The notes below the pieces were generated by a model, which was given only the letters and a program-made list of their open reading frames with translations, had not been told where the DNA came from and ran no database searches. 64,000 nucleotides of DNA from Paramecium sonneborni (taxonomy: Eukaryota; Ciliophora; Oligohymenophorea; Peniculida; Parameciidae): NCBI GenBank assembly GCA_905182985.1, contig CAJJDN010000105.1, positions 62,001-126,000 of the forward strand. The letters are read 5' to 3'. This document shows, in pieces, positions 10,808-22,678 of this stretch. The translations under genes were made by a program, and so were the position numbers. Every line of letters starts with the position of its first letter. Position 1 is the stretch's first letter.

Positions 10808-12880
10808 TCAAAATCCTGCATAAGCTTTAGGTTGTCTTTATAATCTCATTATTTATTCAAGTAAATCTCTTTCTCTAGCTTATAAAAATTCTACACGTTG
10901 TTATAACTAATTATTTGTTTATTTCAATTAAACTATTTCATGTAAATCGTTAGGATCACTACTCTTTCCACTAAGATTTTTTCTAGCAATCTACAATAAT
11001 GTAAAATTTTCATACTTGAGCTAGCTCCATATTTTTCTCTTCTAATGATGCCACTTTTTTTTTTAAATCACTATTTTCAATCAATAATGCACTTGACATA
11101 TATTCTTCTTAAATTTTCGATTTATCATGATCACCTTTAGTAATTGGATTGCCAATAAAAATCTATTCTAAATTTTCTAGTTTCAGTTACAAAGCATTAT
11201 TCTCATTCATTACAATATGATAATTCTTGACAGAAACATCACGTGCATTTCTCAATTCATCATTTTCTTATTTTAATTTATTAATCTCCATTTAATATTC
11301 GTGTAAAATTTTGTTAACAGGTAAATCAATTTTACTATTATTAGGATTTACTTATTGATCAAATCCATTTTGTTAACTATTAAGAATTTGATTATGACTT
11401 ATGGGTCTGGATGGTAAGGGTGGAAGTTATTTTTTTTAACCATTTTTATCATTAAAATTAGGTATTTCTATGGGTAATCCATTAGTATACCTAAATAAGA
11501 ATGAGGAATACCTTTATAATTGTTCTCTTAGATATTGATTTTCCATTTTCAGTAAATCTCTTTCCCTCGTAAGATTGTAAATAATCTGATCTTTTTCTCC
11601 CATAGAAATGACAGGTTTATTTTAAATATTCATAGTTGAAGTGGCATAATTGATGGTACTCAATGTTTCTTCATAATAAGCAGCAGATGGAGAGACACAA
11701 GCAATCATTAAAGCCTTAGCAGTACCTCTAAAGAATAAAAAAAAGAAATACCCCAAAGAGTCCATTAAGAGCATAGTTAATTTGCTGTCTCTATAGGGAA
11801 TGTAAGGTAATTTGTTTTTTTTATCACTAAGAGATTTGATGACTTTTCCTAAAGTAAATAAAGATTTATTGATATTTCCTGTTTCTTTAATCATATCTCC
11901 TTGAGATTTTGATTCTTTCAATCTTTCAGACCCAGCCAAATCCACAAATGAGAATTTTCCATATCTCTATAAGAATTTAAATAAATAATACTTTAACAAT
12001 TTATCCATCAATATTTTACTCTCCAATTAAATATGCTGTCAAAATGGAATGAGATCTACTTGAATCTTTGTTTAATTCATGAGATCCTTACTTTCTATTT
12101 CTCATTCCTTCATGGAGTACAGCTTGAATGTCAGAATAGGAAGTGCATTCAACAATCATTAAATCTTCAACAAAGAATCCATTTTGCAGATTCCATCTAC
12201 AATGTAAGATTCCTGAAGCAGGATTAAGAAGATCTCTCAATTATTCATTATAGATTTCGGTAAAAGAGGCTTTCACATAGAACTGCTCTGCTCGTTATGC
12301 CATAATCTACCACAAATATCTAGTGGCTCTGGGAATAATTCCTTCTGAATCATCAGAAATGTATTTTTCTCTAGCCAAACGTTCTTCAACTCCAGAAATG
12401 CTTGAATGTTAAAATTGAAAATTTACGTATAAGTTTTACCTGACCCGGTTTGCCCATAAGCAAAAATAGTAGCTGAATATCCATCCAAGGCTGCATCTAG
12501 TAACTCTTAGATGTTGCATTTCATAAACACTTCCTATTAGGTACACCTTTCATCTAAAACAGCGTTGAATCGAAATTATTTAGCCACTCCTCTTTACTAA
12601 TTAAGTTCATGAATTACTTATAATAGAGTTAACAATTAGAATCTGATATAGCTTTTATACATTATTCATCTCCTCTTCCTTGTTCCAATTAATTCATTGG
12701 TCTAATTCGCAATGCAACTTTTACACTCTCTCCTCCAGATTCATCCAAAACTGAAGTGTCCGGTTGAGAGGGAGATGGTCCAGATTGTAAAGACATTGGT
12801 TGCATCATCGGAGAAGGCTGATTTATTTGCTGATTTTACGCTTGAGATTATTGTTATGGTGTTTTAGTCTTTTTATTCAT
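10808..12880 (-). CDS. Kinesin, KIF12-like, with C-terminal coiled coil
   Basis: Five introns (12592-12617, 12401-12426, 11967-11991, 11728-11751, 10991-11015) give 648 residues. After a Gln/Pro-rich leader comes the motor: VKVALRIRPMNQ, the P-loop AYGQTGSGKTYT, switch I NKDSSRSHSIL, switch II VDLAGSERLKES, and NINKSLFTLGKVI, YRDSKLTMLLMDSLGG and TINYAT. The segment RWNLQNGFFVEDL...SHELNKDSSRSH is the distinctive form found in KIF12, where an RWN.. G[FY][FY]VE motif precedes switch I. Residues about 400-640 are neck and coiled coil (QREQLQRY, NDELRNA). The motor sits at the N-terminus, predicting plus-end movement. Two introns inside the P-loop neighbourhood end in AAG. The first 30 residues have no motor homology; the ATG at 12880 is in frame with the rest. 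Confidence 0.93.
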
Positions 12881-12955
12881 TATTTAATGAGATTTTATTA
12901 CTTTCCTTTAGAAACTTAAAATTATTTATATATAATGTTTGTTCTAAATCAGACT

Positions 12956-14219
12956 TCATTTGAATGCAGCTAATCCTGTAATTTCCCTTCCAGCAATCAA
13001 ACTATTAATATCATAAGACCCCTATCAAATTTTTATATTATTAATTACTTCATAAGTGTAAACTACTTCAGCATCTGTCAATGCTTTAATACAATAATTT
13101 TCAACTAAAATTCCATCTCCTCCCATCATTTCTCTTCCTAATCTTGCTACCTCTCTTGTTTTATCACTAACCCATGCTTTCACTGCAGCAATCTATCCCA
13201 AACTTGCCTTTTTCTCTTAGGCCATCCTTGAAACCTACAACACCATTAGAAAACTTGCTTAAAATGTTGTCAATATTCTTGTTAGTCTCTCTTACTATAA
13301 TTAGAAACCAGCAATATGTTTTCCAAATTATTTTCTTCTTGTTACAAACTTTACTACATTCTCATATACTCCTGCTTATATTCCTAAAGCTATCCAAGGA
13401 ACTCCTACTCTCGAATGTTACAATGCTTATGTTACTCCATTTAAAAAGTCTTTAGCTTTTGGCATTTTGTTTTCATCTGGTATAAAAACATCCTTAAATG
13501 TTATTTGACAATTTTGAACTATCCTCAATGCTAACTTATGCTTAATAGGTTCTGCATGAACTCCTGCCCATTTATTCTCAACAATAAATCCTTCAATATT
13601 CTTATTTTCACTGTTTCTTGCCCATACTACTAATATATCTTTATTTCCGTTTCCTATCCACCTCTTATTACCATTCAATAGATAACCACCTTACACCTTT
13701 TTCACAGTTGTTTGTATACTGGATGCATCTGATCCATACTCCTTCTCTGTTAATGCCCATCCACCAAGAATATCCATATCCTTAATCCTTGTTAAGTATT
13801 TCTTTTTTTATTCTTCCGAACCAAATGTCTCAATACTGTGTGGCACCAATGATGAACTAATTATTATTCTCTTTCTTACATCAATAAATAAAATGTCGAT
13901 AAACCAGCATCAACTTTTGCTAATTCTAAATATGCCAAACCTGTCTTGACATAAGTATTTGTCTTATGAATCAGTTTTAATGGTTTTAAAGCTTCAACTA
14001 TTTCTGTAGGAAATTCTGCTGCTTCCACATACTTATTTATAGTTGGTGCAGCCTTAATTATTCAATTTTAAATACTTTCTCCTATGCAAATTTACGAACA
14101 GCCAAACAAATCTCTTTCTCCTCATTATCCAGCATGTCATACAATCTAAGATATTCAAGTGGATCTGCTAAGAACTTCACTTCCTTAAATTATCCAGCCA
14201 CCTAATTCAATCTCTACAT
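12956..14219 (-). CDS. Acyl-CoA dehydrogenase/oxidase family, ACX4-like
   Basis: Three introns (14053-14075, 13857-13879, 13022-13048) leave 397 codons. The order of motifs is that of the acyl-CoA dehydrogenase fold: GGWALTEKEYGSDASS (FAD/substrate signature), LLNGNKRWIGNGNKDI, GFIVENKWAGVHAE, IVQNCQITFKDVFIPDE, RKQFGKHIAGFQLQQE, LGREMMGGDGIL, and the catalytic-Glu region YTYEGSYDINSLIAGREITG. The N-G-N-K-R-W-I-G-N and YEG.YDIN segments resemble plant peroxisomal short-chain oxidase ACX4 and glutaryl-CoA dehydrogenase. It would oxidise an acyl-CoA to the 2-enoyl-CoA. The C-terminus AAFK has no SKL-type peroxisomal signal, so compartment is open. Splicing of the AAG-ended intron 14053-14075 is needed to join EKAAPTINKYVE. 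Confidence 0.93.
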
Positions 14220-14529
14220 ATTATTATAATTAATATGCCGTCATTTTTTATTTTAATATGCAATCATTGTAATTCATTTTTTTAATTACTTCTTATCTCT
14301 ACAAATTCTATTTTATTGTGACGTAAATTATTACCTATCAAAATAATTTAACTAACTTAAACATTTTTCATCATGACATTCCATTTTTTATTTCTGGACT
14401 TTTCTCCCATCTTATTCTATTATTTTATCATTATTATAATATAAGATATATATTTTTATTCAAATCAAGTTAGCTGGAATACGAATTAAAGTTATAATAT
14501 TATTTATATTTGCAGGCAGTTGAAAAATT
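14220..14529. other. Divergent intergenic region, nothing recognised
   Basis: 310 bp between the acyl-CoA dehydrogenase (-) and the first membrane-family gene (+). Contains no ORF of coding quality and no repeat. An in-frame upstream ATG for the dehydrogenase at about 14242 would need a 16-nt intron and was not used. Confidence 0.4.
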
Positions 14530-16305
14530 ATGAAGTTTTGTAATTTATTTGTGAAGAACTTAAAGAAATTACTCGTATCAATAGATATGTTTGGATCTCA
14601 AATTAACTTATAAATCAAAAAAGAAAATGAATATCATACTGCTTTTGGAGTTCTAATGAGTATTGGAATCTTAGCATTAATTTACTATTCTTTCTTATCC
14701 TTAGTAATTGATATGATAGATCGTAAAAGTCCAAATGTTCTTTAGAATATTTAATATTAAGCTAATCCAGAAGTAATATAATTTTGTCTATTGCAACATA
14801 GGAATTCCTATTAGAGTAAAACTCCTTCCTCTTTTATCTAGTTTTGTCTGATAGTTATGGAATTCCAATAATTTAGAAAACTGATTCACAAATTTTTACA
14901 GCTTCTATGCAAGCATGTTCAAGAATAACTGATCAAACTAACTCAATTAACAACAATTGTACAAATTTTACTTTAAAATCCTGTGCAACAATTCAAATAA
15001 ACACATAGATATAAGAATAACTAAATATTTCAAAAGCTTTATTATTTTCAAGTTTCTGTTTTGATCCAAAAGACTGGAATTCAATATCTTTAGCATTATA
15101 AGGAACTCCACAGAGTCCTGTTTTTAAAAGCCTTTAATTTAAAATTGAAAAATGCAATAATTTTACATCAGAAGGAAGTATTAATTTAATTCTATATAGA
15201 TTGTGCACCATTAGAATATATTAATAAAAAATTAAGCCAAGGATATTTAGGTTTTTTTATCTCTGATTCAGTTTTAAATCAATAGAAAGCCAATAATCCA
15301 TTTTCTTTAGTCTCTAAATTGATAACAACAACTATTTCTTCATATTAATACAAATCTATGACATTGTGGATGAGAAAATCAAAACTTTATGATAAGGAAA
15401 ACTTTTTCTATTATTTTGAGAATAACGCTGAATATAGTGCTTTATTGTTTGATAGATAATCTGAATAGGCATTCAATATTTAGTAAAATTCACTGATTGA
15501 TATAACTTTATATTTAGATGACAGAGAAGCATTATATTATAGAACCTACAATAATATTTTGGATATCTTAGGGTAAATGGGAGGTTTATTAGAATTAATG
15601 TTATTTTTGGCAGGAACTATTGTTAAGCCTTTCAACAAACTATCATGTGATTTATTTTTAGCATCAGAAATTTTTTATTTTGAAAAATCAAATAGTTAGT
15701 AAAAAATACATCCTTAAGTTCAAGTATTAGGATAAGTTGAAGGACTTGTTAATTAAAGTTAATTTGCACAACTAAAAAAGTTCTTTAAATTAAAAGCATA
15801 ATAAATTAAATTATTTGTTCATTAATATTTATTCACTTGTGGTAAAGATAGACAATTAATTTAATAAAGCATTGTATCTATTTACGATTAAATTGATATA
15901 ATCTATATTATTAATAAATTAATAGAAATAGATAAGTTGAAGAAAATATTATTAAATGATGATTAACAAATATTGTTTAATTATATCCATAAACCTAAAA
16001 TTTAATTAGGAATCAGAGAAAAAATGAAAGCAAGCATCAATTAAAATTATTATGATACTAGTAAGCTTTCTTTTGAAGAAGAAATACTATAAGCATTCAA
16101 TTCCTACAATATGATTAAGGAAAACAATCATTAAAAGTCTAAAAAAATAAATCAAAGCATAATAAGTCTCTTGGATAGAGATGTTAAACTAATTTTTGAA
16201 AATAATGATAATTAAAAACTATAAAAACAAACTTCAATTTTATAGATCTAGTAAATAAATTCAGTAAACGATTTGAGTCTTTAAGAAAACAGAGTTGATA
16301 TTTGA
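14530..16305 (+). CDS. Ciliate-type two-TM membrane protein, family copy 1
   Basis: Introns 14773-14801 and 15178-15199 leave 575 codons. A short basic N-terminus with SIDMFGSQINLQIKKENEYH leads into a first TM helix (GVLMSIGILALIYYSFLSLV, about residues 49-68). Then comes a ~300-residue region with scattered Cys and N-glycosylation-like NxS/T sites, and a second TM (LELMLFLAGTIV) near residue 360. A ~200-residue Gln/Lys-rich cytoplasmic tail containing KLFVHQYLFTCGKDRQLIQQ follows. The 'D.FG' opening and the paired TMs recur in three other genes here (16564, 38190, 48557). I know this architecture as an uncharacterised family expanded in ciliates, with no assigned function. It is the left half of a tandem duplication. 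Confidence 0.75.
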
Positions 16306-16563
16306 TTATATAATGTTAATTATCATTATTTTAATATTAAAATCAATAATTTTTAAAGAGGGTCTTTTTTAAGTAGTTATCAATCTAATTAAGTTAATTT
16401 AAATAATTTTAATTTATTATAATATAAAAAAATTTTATACTAAACAAAAAATAAAATCTTTTAATTAATATTAAATAGAGAAATTAGAAATTTTTGATGT
16501 GAAATTAATTCATAAGGAACAAATCTTAATTAATTATAAATATTTTCCTTGAATAATATATAG

Positions 16564-18315
16564 ATGAAATTTTATCATTCTTTTCTAAATATGATCAAAA
16601 ACTCTATTAAATCTTTTGATTTATTTGGACATCCTATTGAATTATAAATAAAAAAGGATAATGAATATCATACTTTTTTGGGAATCCTATCGAGTATTGG
16701 AATATTAACTTTAATTTTCTATTCTTTCTTATCCTTACTTATTGATATGATAAATCGCACAAATCCAAGTGTCCTTTAGAATATTGAATATTAAGCAAAT
16801 CCAGAGGTAATATTAATTTATGATAGAATAAGGAATATAAATTAAACTAAGATTCTTTTCTTTTTTATCTTGCTATAACAGATGAATTTGGAAGGCCAAT
16901 AACTTAAGAAGATAATTAATTAATCTATTAGTCAAAATTTTCTTTTTGTTAAAGAAAAGTAAATGAAAAAAATTCATTCCAATCTGATTGTTCCACTTTT
17001 TTAATGAAAAAATGCGACACGATGTCGATCAACAGTTAAATTTTAGAAAAACTGAATATTTCAGCAGCAGTGTTAAAAGCAAGTCTTTGCTTTGATCCAG
17101 ATGAGTGGAATACAATAGAATTATCCCTTTAAGGAACTTCTTAAAGCCTCGATTTTAAGGGTCTTAAATTTAATATTGAAAAATGCAATAATATCACATC
17201 AGGAGGAAGTAAATTTTTTATTTTATTTAGATTGTGCATCTTAAGAATTTATTGATCAAAAATTAAGTTCAGGATACTTAGGATTTTTTATTTCAGATTC
17301 AGTGCTAAACTAAAAGAAAGCTTAAAATCCATTTTCTTTAGTCTCAAAATTGATAACAACAACTATTTCGTCATATTAATACAAATCTATGATATTGTAG
17401 ATGAGAAAATCGAAACTTTATAATAAAGAAAACTTTTTTTATTATTTTGAGAATAATGCTGAATATAGCGCTTTATTGTTTGATAGATAATCAGAATGGG
17501 TGTTGAATACATAAAAAGAGGAATTAGTTGTTATCCACGTTATTCTAGATGACAGAGAAGTATTATATTATAGAACCTATAATAATATTTTGGATATTTT
17601 GGGTTAAATGGGAGGATTATTAGAATTAATGCTATTATTGGTTGGGTTATTTGTCAAACCTTTCAATAAACTTTCTTGTGATTTATTTCTTGCATCTAAA
17701 ATATTTTATTTTGAACAATCAAATAATTAATAGAAATTATACCCTTAACCGTTTATAGGGTTAGGATAAGTTGAAGGACTTGTTAATTAAAGTTAATTTG
17801 CACAACTAAAAAAATTCTTTAAATTAAAAGCCTAATAAATTAAATTATTTGTTCATTAATATTTATTCACTTGTGGTAAAGATAGACAATTAATTTAATA
17901 AAGTATTGAATCTATTTACAATTAAATTGATATTATCTTTATTTTTAATAAATTAATTGAAATTGATAAATTGAAGAAAATATTGTTAAATGATGATTAA
18001 TAAATTTTGTTTAATTACATACATAAGCCGATCATTTAACTAGACTAAAGAGAAAATATGAGTTGTAATTAAAATTTGTATAATTAAAATAAGTTATCAT
18101 TTGAAGAGGAAATAACATAAGCCTTAAATTCTTATAATGTAATAAAAGAAAATAATAATAAAAAACATGAAAACAAAACAATAATGAATTTATTAGATAA
18201 AGATATTTAATTTATTTTAGATCAACATGAAAATAATAAATTATAAAAAGAATCATCTTTAAAAGAAGCTTCATTTAATGATTTAAGTATTTAAGAGAAT
18301 AGAGTTGATATTTGA
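16564..18315 (+). CDS. Ciliate-type two-TM membrane protein, family copy 2 (tandem paralogue)
   Basis: Introns 16807-16826 and 17219-17240 occupy the same places as in copy 1; 570 codons remain. Both TMs and the LSCDLFLAS, LGQVEGLVNQSQFAQLKKFF and VHQYLFTCGKDRQ segments are almost identical to copy 1 in protein and DNA. The first ectodomain half and the tail end are much more different. Both copies end RVDI and stop at the same spot. That mix of near-identical core and diverged ectodomain suggests recent duplication followed by diversifying change or gene conversion of the core. No function can be named. Only 258 bp separate the two copies. Confidence 0.75.
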
Positions 18316-18511
18316 TAAAATTATTTATGATGGTTGATTAATATTATAATAAAATAATTAGAGTTCTATATAATAGTTGAAATATATATTGAATATTAAT
18401 CCAGTTAAATGTTATTGGAAATATTACGAATATTTCTAAGAAAATATAGAATGAATAAAAAGTCCATAAAGAAGAATGGTTAGTTTAAATTTTATATTTG
18501 ATTATTATTAT

Positions 18512-18984
18512 TCAATTCAATACTAATTTATGCATTTCTGCTTCTTCTATTTCAGATGGATCATTAGCTTATATTTCTTTAGAGAAACCACTCAATTTCT
18601 TCTTTAAAGCTTCTTTTGCTGCGGCATATTGCATCTTTTATTTAACTGGTTGATTTGCATCTGGAGACCAAAATATGAAGACTAATTTCTCAACTTATCT
18701 TGGTGGAACGTCATCAGTTTATGCATGATAATCGTAAACTGCATATCTTGACTAAAAAAAAAATTAGAAGTTATTTATACTTCATTTTGGAGATGACCGA
18801 CGAATTCAGCATAACTGCTATCTCTTGCTCCAACATGGTCAACAACAATCTAAAAATAAATTATGATAACTACTTCATTTGTTTCATTGTTTAATTTAAA
18901 GGTCAAATATCTATATTGTTTACCAAGTTTGAGTTTATTAAATTCTGTAACACAATCATCACTAACATGAGTACCGACGTTCAT
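18512..18984 (-). CDS. ADF/cofilin family actin-binding protein
   Basis: Introns 18850-18873 and 18752-18780 yield 139 residues, the usual cofilin size. The order matches the ADF-homology fold: N-terminal MNVGTHVSDDCVTEFNKLKL, RYLTFKLNNE, IVVDHVGARDSSYAEFVG, SRYAVYDYHA, KLVFIFWSPD and KQKMQYAAAKEALKKKL. The last two hold the family's W-x-P-D actin-binding turn and the long alpha-helix that contacts actin (M.YA..K..L). It would sever or depolymerise actin filaments. The residue after Met is Asn rather than the usual regulatory Ser; whether a nearby Ser serves is unknown. Its start lies 42 bp from the neighbouring kinase stop. Confidence 0.93.
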
Positions 18985-19026
18985 AATTAAATCTTATAAT
19001 TTTTATTTAAATTTTTATTAATTAAA

Positions 19027-20666
19027 TCACATTTTCTTATAATATTTTCCTTGAATTCTTTGTTCAATTGGAGATTTTGGGCTAGGTCTTTAACTTTTTA
19101 GTAAATCAGGTTTCCTCTATATAGACTCTTTATAATTATGTTTCATGTTTTATAAACTGATTTAAGGTTATTTCTTTGAAATATCTTTGAATTTTGATGT
19201 TTGTCTTTAAATATTAGGTGTTTTGATCTCAAATATTTCTTATTAACTTGAGAAATCTAAAAAATTAGATCCTGGATTGAATGGCACATGAATTTAATCA
19301 TGCAAAAAAGCATATTCATTTTGTTAAACTGATTAGTGTTTTATTGCTGAAGATTAATGAGATTTTTTATATGAATATCTATTATTAGGTGATAATAAAG
19401 GATCATTTTATTATAAAGAGGAATTAAATTATTAGACTTAACTTAGATTAATATTTGTATTCTAATTCAATTTATTAATATTTGTTTCTGGTTATTTTAA
19501 TTGCTCCAAGTTAAAAAGATGACTAGATTGTTTTTTTGAGTTTATTTTAATAATATTACGAGGACTTCTTTCAATTATTTGTGGATGAACCTTTTTTACT
19601 TTTTTTTTTGGATTTTATTTAGATTGTGATATAGATTTTATTCTTCTGTTATCCATAAGATTTGATACAGATCTTTAAGTTGGATTGGTTTAATTAAAAT
19701 TATTGATTGATTAGACTGCTTAAGTTTCAATATGCAAAATTTTTGATTAATGAATCGATAGTATGTCTTAGAATTATTGATTAGATATTTAATTTATTTA
19801 AATTTATTCTTAATATTCTATTTTAATAGCAGATTGCTGCATCATTTCAACTAAGCTTTCTTCATAAATTGAAAGATAATTTGGTCTTTTATCAGGTTAT
19901 AACTCCAGCATTTTACTGATTAATTTATTGTCTGCTCTTTGAAGGAAATTATTCAATATATCTAAATTAGTCTCTTTAATTACCCTTGTTAATTTAATAG
20001 GTAGAAAAATTGTAAATTTTTTAAATTGATTATTACAAGATCAACTCTAAAGTAATAAGACCAATAGAAAATATTTCACTTTTTTCCTTATGATATTAAA
20101 AATGGTAAGATCTTCTTCCTAAATATTCTAATAATTCTGGAGATAAATAGCAATCCTCTTAGTTACCATTTAAGAGTCGAGTGTAATGATTAACTCTAGG
20201 GAGAAAAACTTTGACTTAATTTTTAAAAATAAACGAGGAAGGTATTAAATCGCCATGATATTTGTTTCTATTTTATAACTCAATTAATGTGTGCATCACT
20301 TGCTGAATAAATTAATACAATGGTATTTGAAATGTGAATTAATCTCCATATTCATAGATGGCATCAATTTTATAAAAGTTGCTGCAAAGATATTTTTCTT
20401 CTTATTTATGAATTTCTAACAATCTAATCAATCCAGGTATATTCGATAATTATTAATATGATTGTAATTCCTTTAACTCATTTTGATATTATTCATCATT
20501 TTAAAATAGTTTATGTATAACTGCAACTTACTCCTATTAATCTTAATAGACTTCAATTACATTTCCAAAACTAAATTAAAACTCAAAATTACATTTTGCT
20601 TTGATATTAATCCAGTTTTTGCCAATTTTTTAAAAATTGTTTCTTAGACTGTTAAACTTAGCCCAT
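19027..20666 (-). CDS. Divergent protein kinase-like protein (probable pseudokinase)
   Basis: Starts MGQVQQSKKQF, a possible N-myristoylation site. After a 22-nt intron (about 20570-20591), GNVIEVYQDQQEQVAVIHK resembles the kinase beta3 strand with its Lys. Then comes NIPGLIRLLEIHK (C-helix/beta4), but the catalytic loop reads YHGDLIPSSFIF in place of HRDxKxxN and no DFG follows. YLSPELLEYLG (APE-like) and FSIGLITLELIL (helix F) are present, and PDKRPNYLS ends the domain. The ~270-residue tail is Ser/Asn/Gln-rich. Joining helix F to the last part needs a 52-nt intron ending AAG (19985-20036), long for this genome, or else a frameshift. With it the total is 522 codons. Active phosphotransfer seems unlikely. 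Confidence 0.65.
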
Positions 20667-20738
20667 GAATATAATTAAAGAAAATAGTTAATGATATAAA
20701 TGTATATTATTATTGTACTTGATAAATATTTTGTGAGC

Positions 20739-21238
20739 TCAAATAATTCCGATTTTGTTAGCCAAGTTGAGAGCATCATTATCTCCACCTAATCTGATAT
20801 AGGCCTTCTTCTTACCACCAAAAGTGTTAAGGATCTTAAAATATAAAGCGTTATTACATTAACTTTTCTGACTTTAACATCATAGATTTTCTAAAATGCT
20901 CTTTTAATTTAAGGCTTTGTTGATTTTTAATTAACATAGAACACCATTGTGTTTTCATCTTCCATTTTTTTCATGTCTTTTTCTGTAATAAGTGGGTGTC
21001 TAAGTACATTTTAGAAATCTAATCCTTTAGAAATAGGAGTAAGTTATCTTGTTAATCTATGAATTATTAGATTATTGCCTAACCTTGTGAATTTGGGTTT
21101 TCTAGATAAAGCTAAAGGCTTTTCTGTATGGAATCTATTTTAGAAATGCTTTCTAGCTCTCACTACCTTTTTGGCAACTTTGGCATTTTTAGCTGCTTTC
21201 TATGCTTTTTATGTATTTGTTGTTTATCCCTTTGGCAT
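20739..21238 (-). CDS. RPL23A: Large-subunit ribosomal protein uL23 (RPL23A)
   Basis: A 158-residue protein with a basic eukaryotic N-terminal extension (KNAKVAKKVVRARKHFQNRF). The uL23 core follows: HPLITEKDMKKMEDENTMVF, VNQKSTKPQIKRAFQKIYDV, VRKVN and, after a 23-nt intron (20835-20857), the end KKKAYIRLGGDNDALNLANKIGII seen in pieces such as DALNLANKIGII. uL23 sits at the polypeptide exit tunnel and docks SRP and nascent-chain factors. The conserved reading across the intron leaves no doubt that it ends in AAG. The gene is closely packed, 72 bp from the kinase-like start. Confidence 0.96.
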
Positions 21239-21420
21239 TTTTAAAATTATTTTTAAAAAACAATCTTTTTTAATTATTTCATAAATAATAGCAATTAAAA
21301 GCATTCTCATATATGTGTGCCTTATTCTCAAATAATAAGCTTTTAAATCCATTTTCATGAATAGATCTGATCATAAAAAAACTTCATATAAATAATAAGA
21401 TTATATATTTATAATAAAAT

Positions 21421-22189
21421 ATGAATTTTTCACAGTGTCCAGATGAATTCTAAATTGAAGAATAAAAATTTACCACAATTCCTTAAAGATCCTCATTAAG
21501 CACTTTCAATTTTGAGGTATATTAAATAGTACATTAAGAATTTAGAATCCAAGTATAAGTTTACATATCCTGTGAATCTGAAATAGAATGATATAAAAAG
21601 AAATCAACTTAATCAAACTCCTCCTCAATAAACAAGATAGTTGTAGCAGTTTGAAATAGACCAAAATTCAAAATAATAAATAGAGATACCTGCTTAATTG
21701 TCTAAGTCTGCAAAATAACCTTGTTCATTTAGAGAATAAGGAAAAATATAATTGCATAAAAAATAAATAGAATAACCATAAAGAGAAATAAAATCTATTC
21801 TAAATTTTTAAGTAGATACCAAATTCATAAATGTGAAACCAAGTAAAAAGAAAAATCAAAAGCCTATTCTACCTCAATTTGAATAATAGTAAATACAAAA
21901 ACGACCCTTTATGATACAGAATAATCCAAAATACAAGAAAATATCTCCTAATAACCGAAATAGAAGTCCAATTAAAAAAAATATTAATTAGGATATTTTT
22001 GAAATAAGTTTCCATTAGGAAACAAAAGTCAATAAGTTTTAATAATTATTAAATAAAGCTCCAAAATAAATTGAAATAGATTAACATAAATCTTTGAAGT
22101 GGTTTGGAAATAAAGAACTTTGCGAAGGAGAATTAAATGGAATGATGGTGTAATTTATAAAGACGGAAAAATCAAATGTGATATTATGA
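21421..22189 (+). CDS. Unknown Gln/Lys-rich protein
   Basis: One intron (21517-21538, AAG-ended) leaves 249 codons. The protein is low-complexity, rich in Gln, Lys, Asn, Pro and Ser, with motifs such as KPSKKKNQKPILPQFE and NNRNRSPIKKNINQD, and ends HKSLKWFGNKELCEGELNGM. No domain, TM or signal peptide is evident. It looks like a disordered linker or scaffold with a short ordered C-terminus. Its stop lies only 20 bp from the convergent SCP2 stop. No homology recognised. Confidence 0.6.
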
Positions 22190-22209
22190 TATGAATCTTA
22201 ATATTTAAC

Positions 22210-22592
22210 TCAAAGTTTTGCATCCTTTGGCAATAGATCTGGGGTAAATTTAGTTGCAGCGGCCATATTTCCTTTGATTTTCATTTTTCCTTGCATAAAA
22301 GCCTATTAAGGATTTAACTTTCCTTAAGCCATAGCAATCATATCATCATCTACCATAGTAAATGTGGCATCAGCTGTTCCAACCTTTCCTTTAGAGATTG
22401 ACTTTGAATTTAATTAATAAGACTTACTCCTGTTCCATTTTTAAGATCAACTGTCCAAACTTCTGGAGTTTCTCCTTTTGCTTTAGAGACTTCAAAATAA
22501 TAAACAGCATTGATTTTTTTAACTAATTCAACCCCTTAACTTTTGATGAATGGATCCATCTTTTCAAATAATGCAGCAGATTTCAAAGCCAT
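22210..22592 (-). CDS. SCP2 sterol-carrier domain protein
   Basis: 118 residues with one intron (22402-22427, AAG-ended). The sequence covers one SCP2 domain: ALFEKMDPFIK, VKKINAVYYFEV, WTVDLKNGTG, GTADATFTMVDDDMIAMAQG, KLNPQQAFMQGKMKIKGNM and FTPDLL. The N-P-Q-x-A-F-M-x-G-K-x-K-x-x-G-x-x run is the family hallmark forming the lipid tunnel. Such stand-alone domains bind sterols, fatty acids or acyl-CoA and often localise to peroxisomes. The C-terminal residues DAKL could be a weak SKL-like peroxisomal signal; that is an inference. The nearby acyl-CoA oxidase gene is not operon-linked. Confidence 0.93.
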
Positions 22593-22678
22593 TCAATTAA
22601 ATTTTTAATAATATTAAATCTAAAAAAAGTATTATTAATCTATTTTTATAAGAAAAATAACTTTAGTTAAATGAGATA

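Noticed and set aside
12033..12227. 64-codon + strand ORF
   Set aside because: Antisense to the kinesin motor domain.
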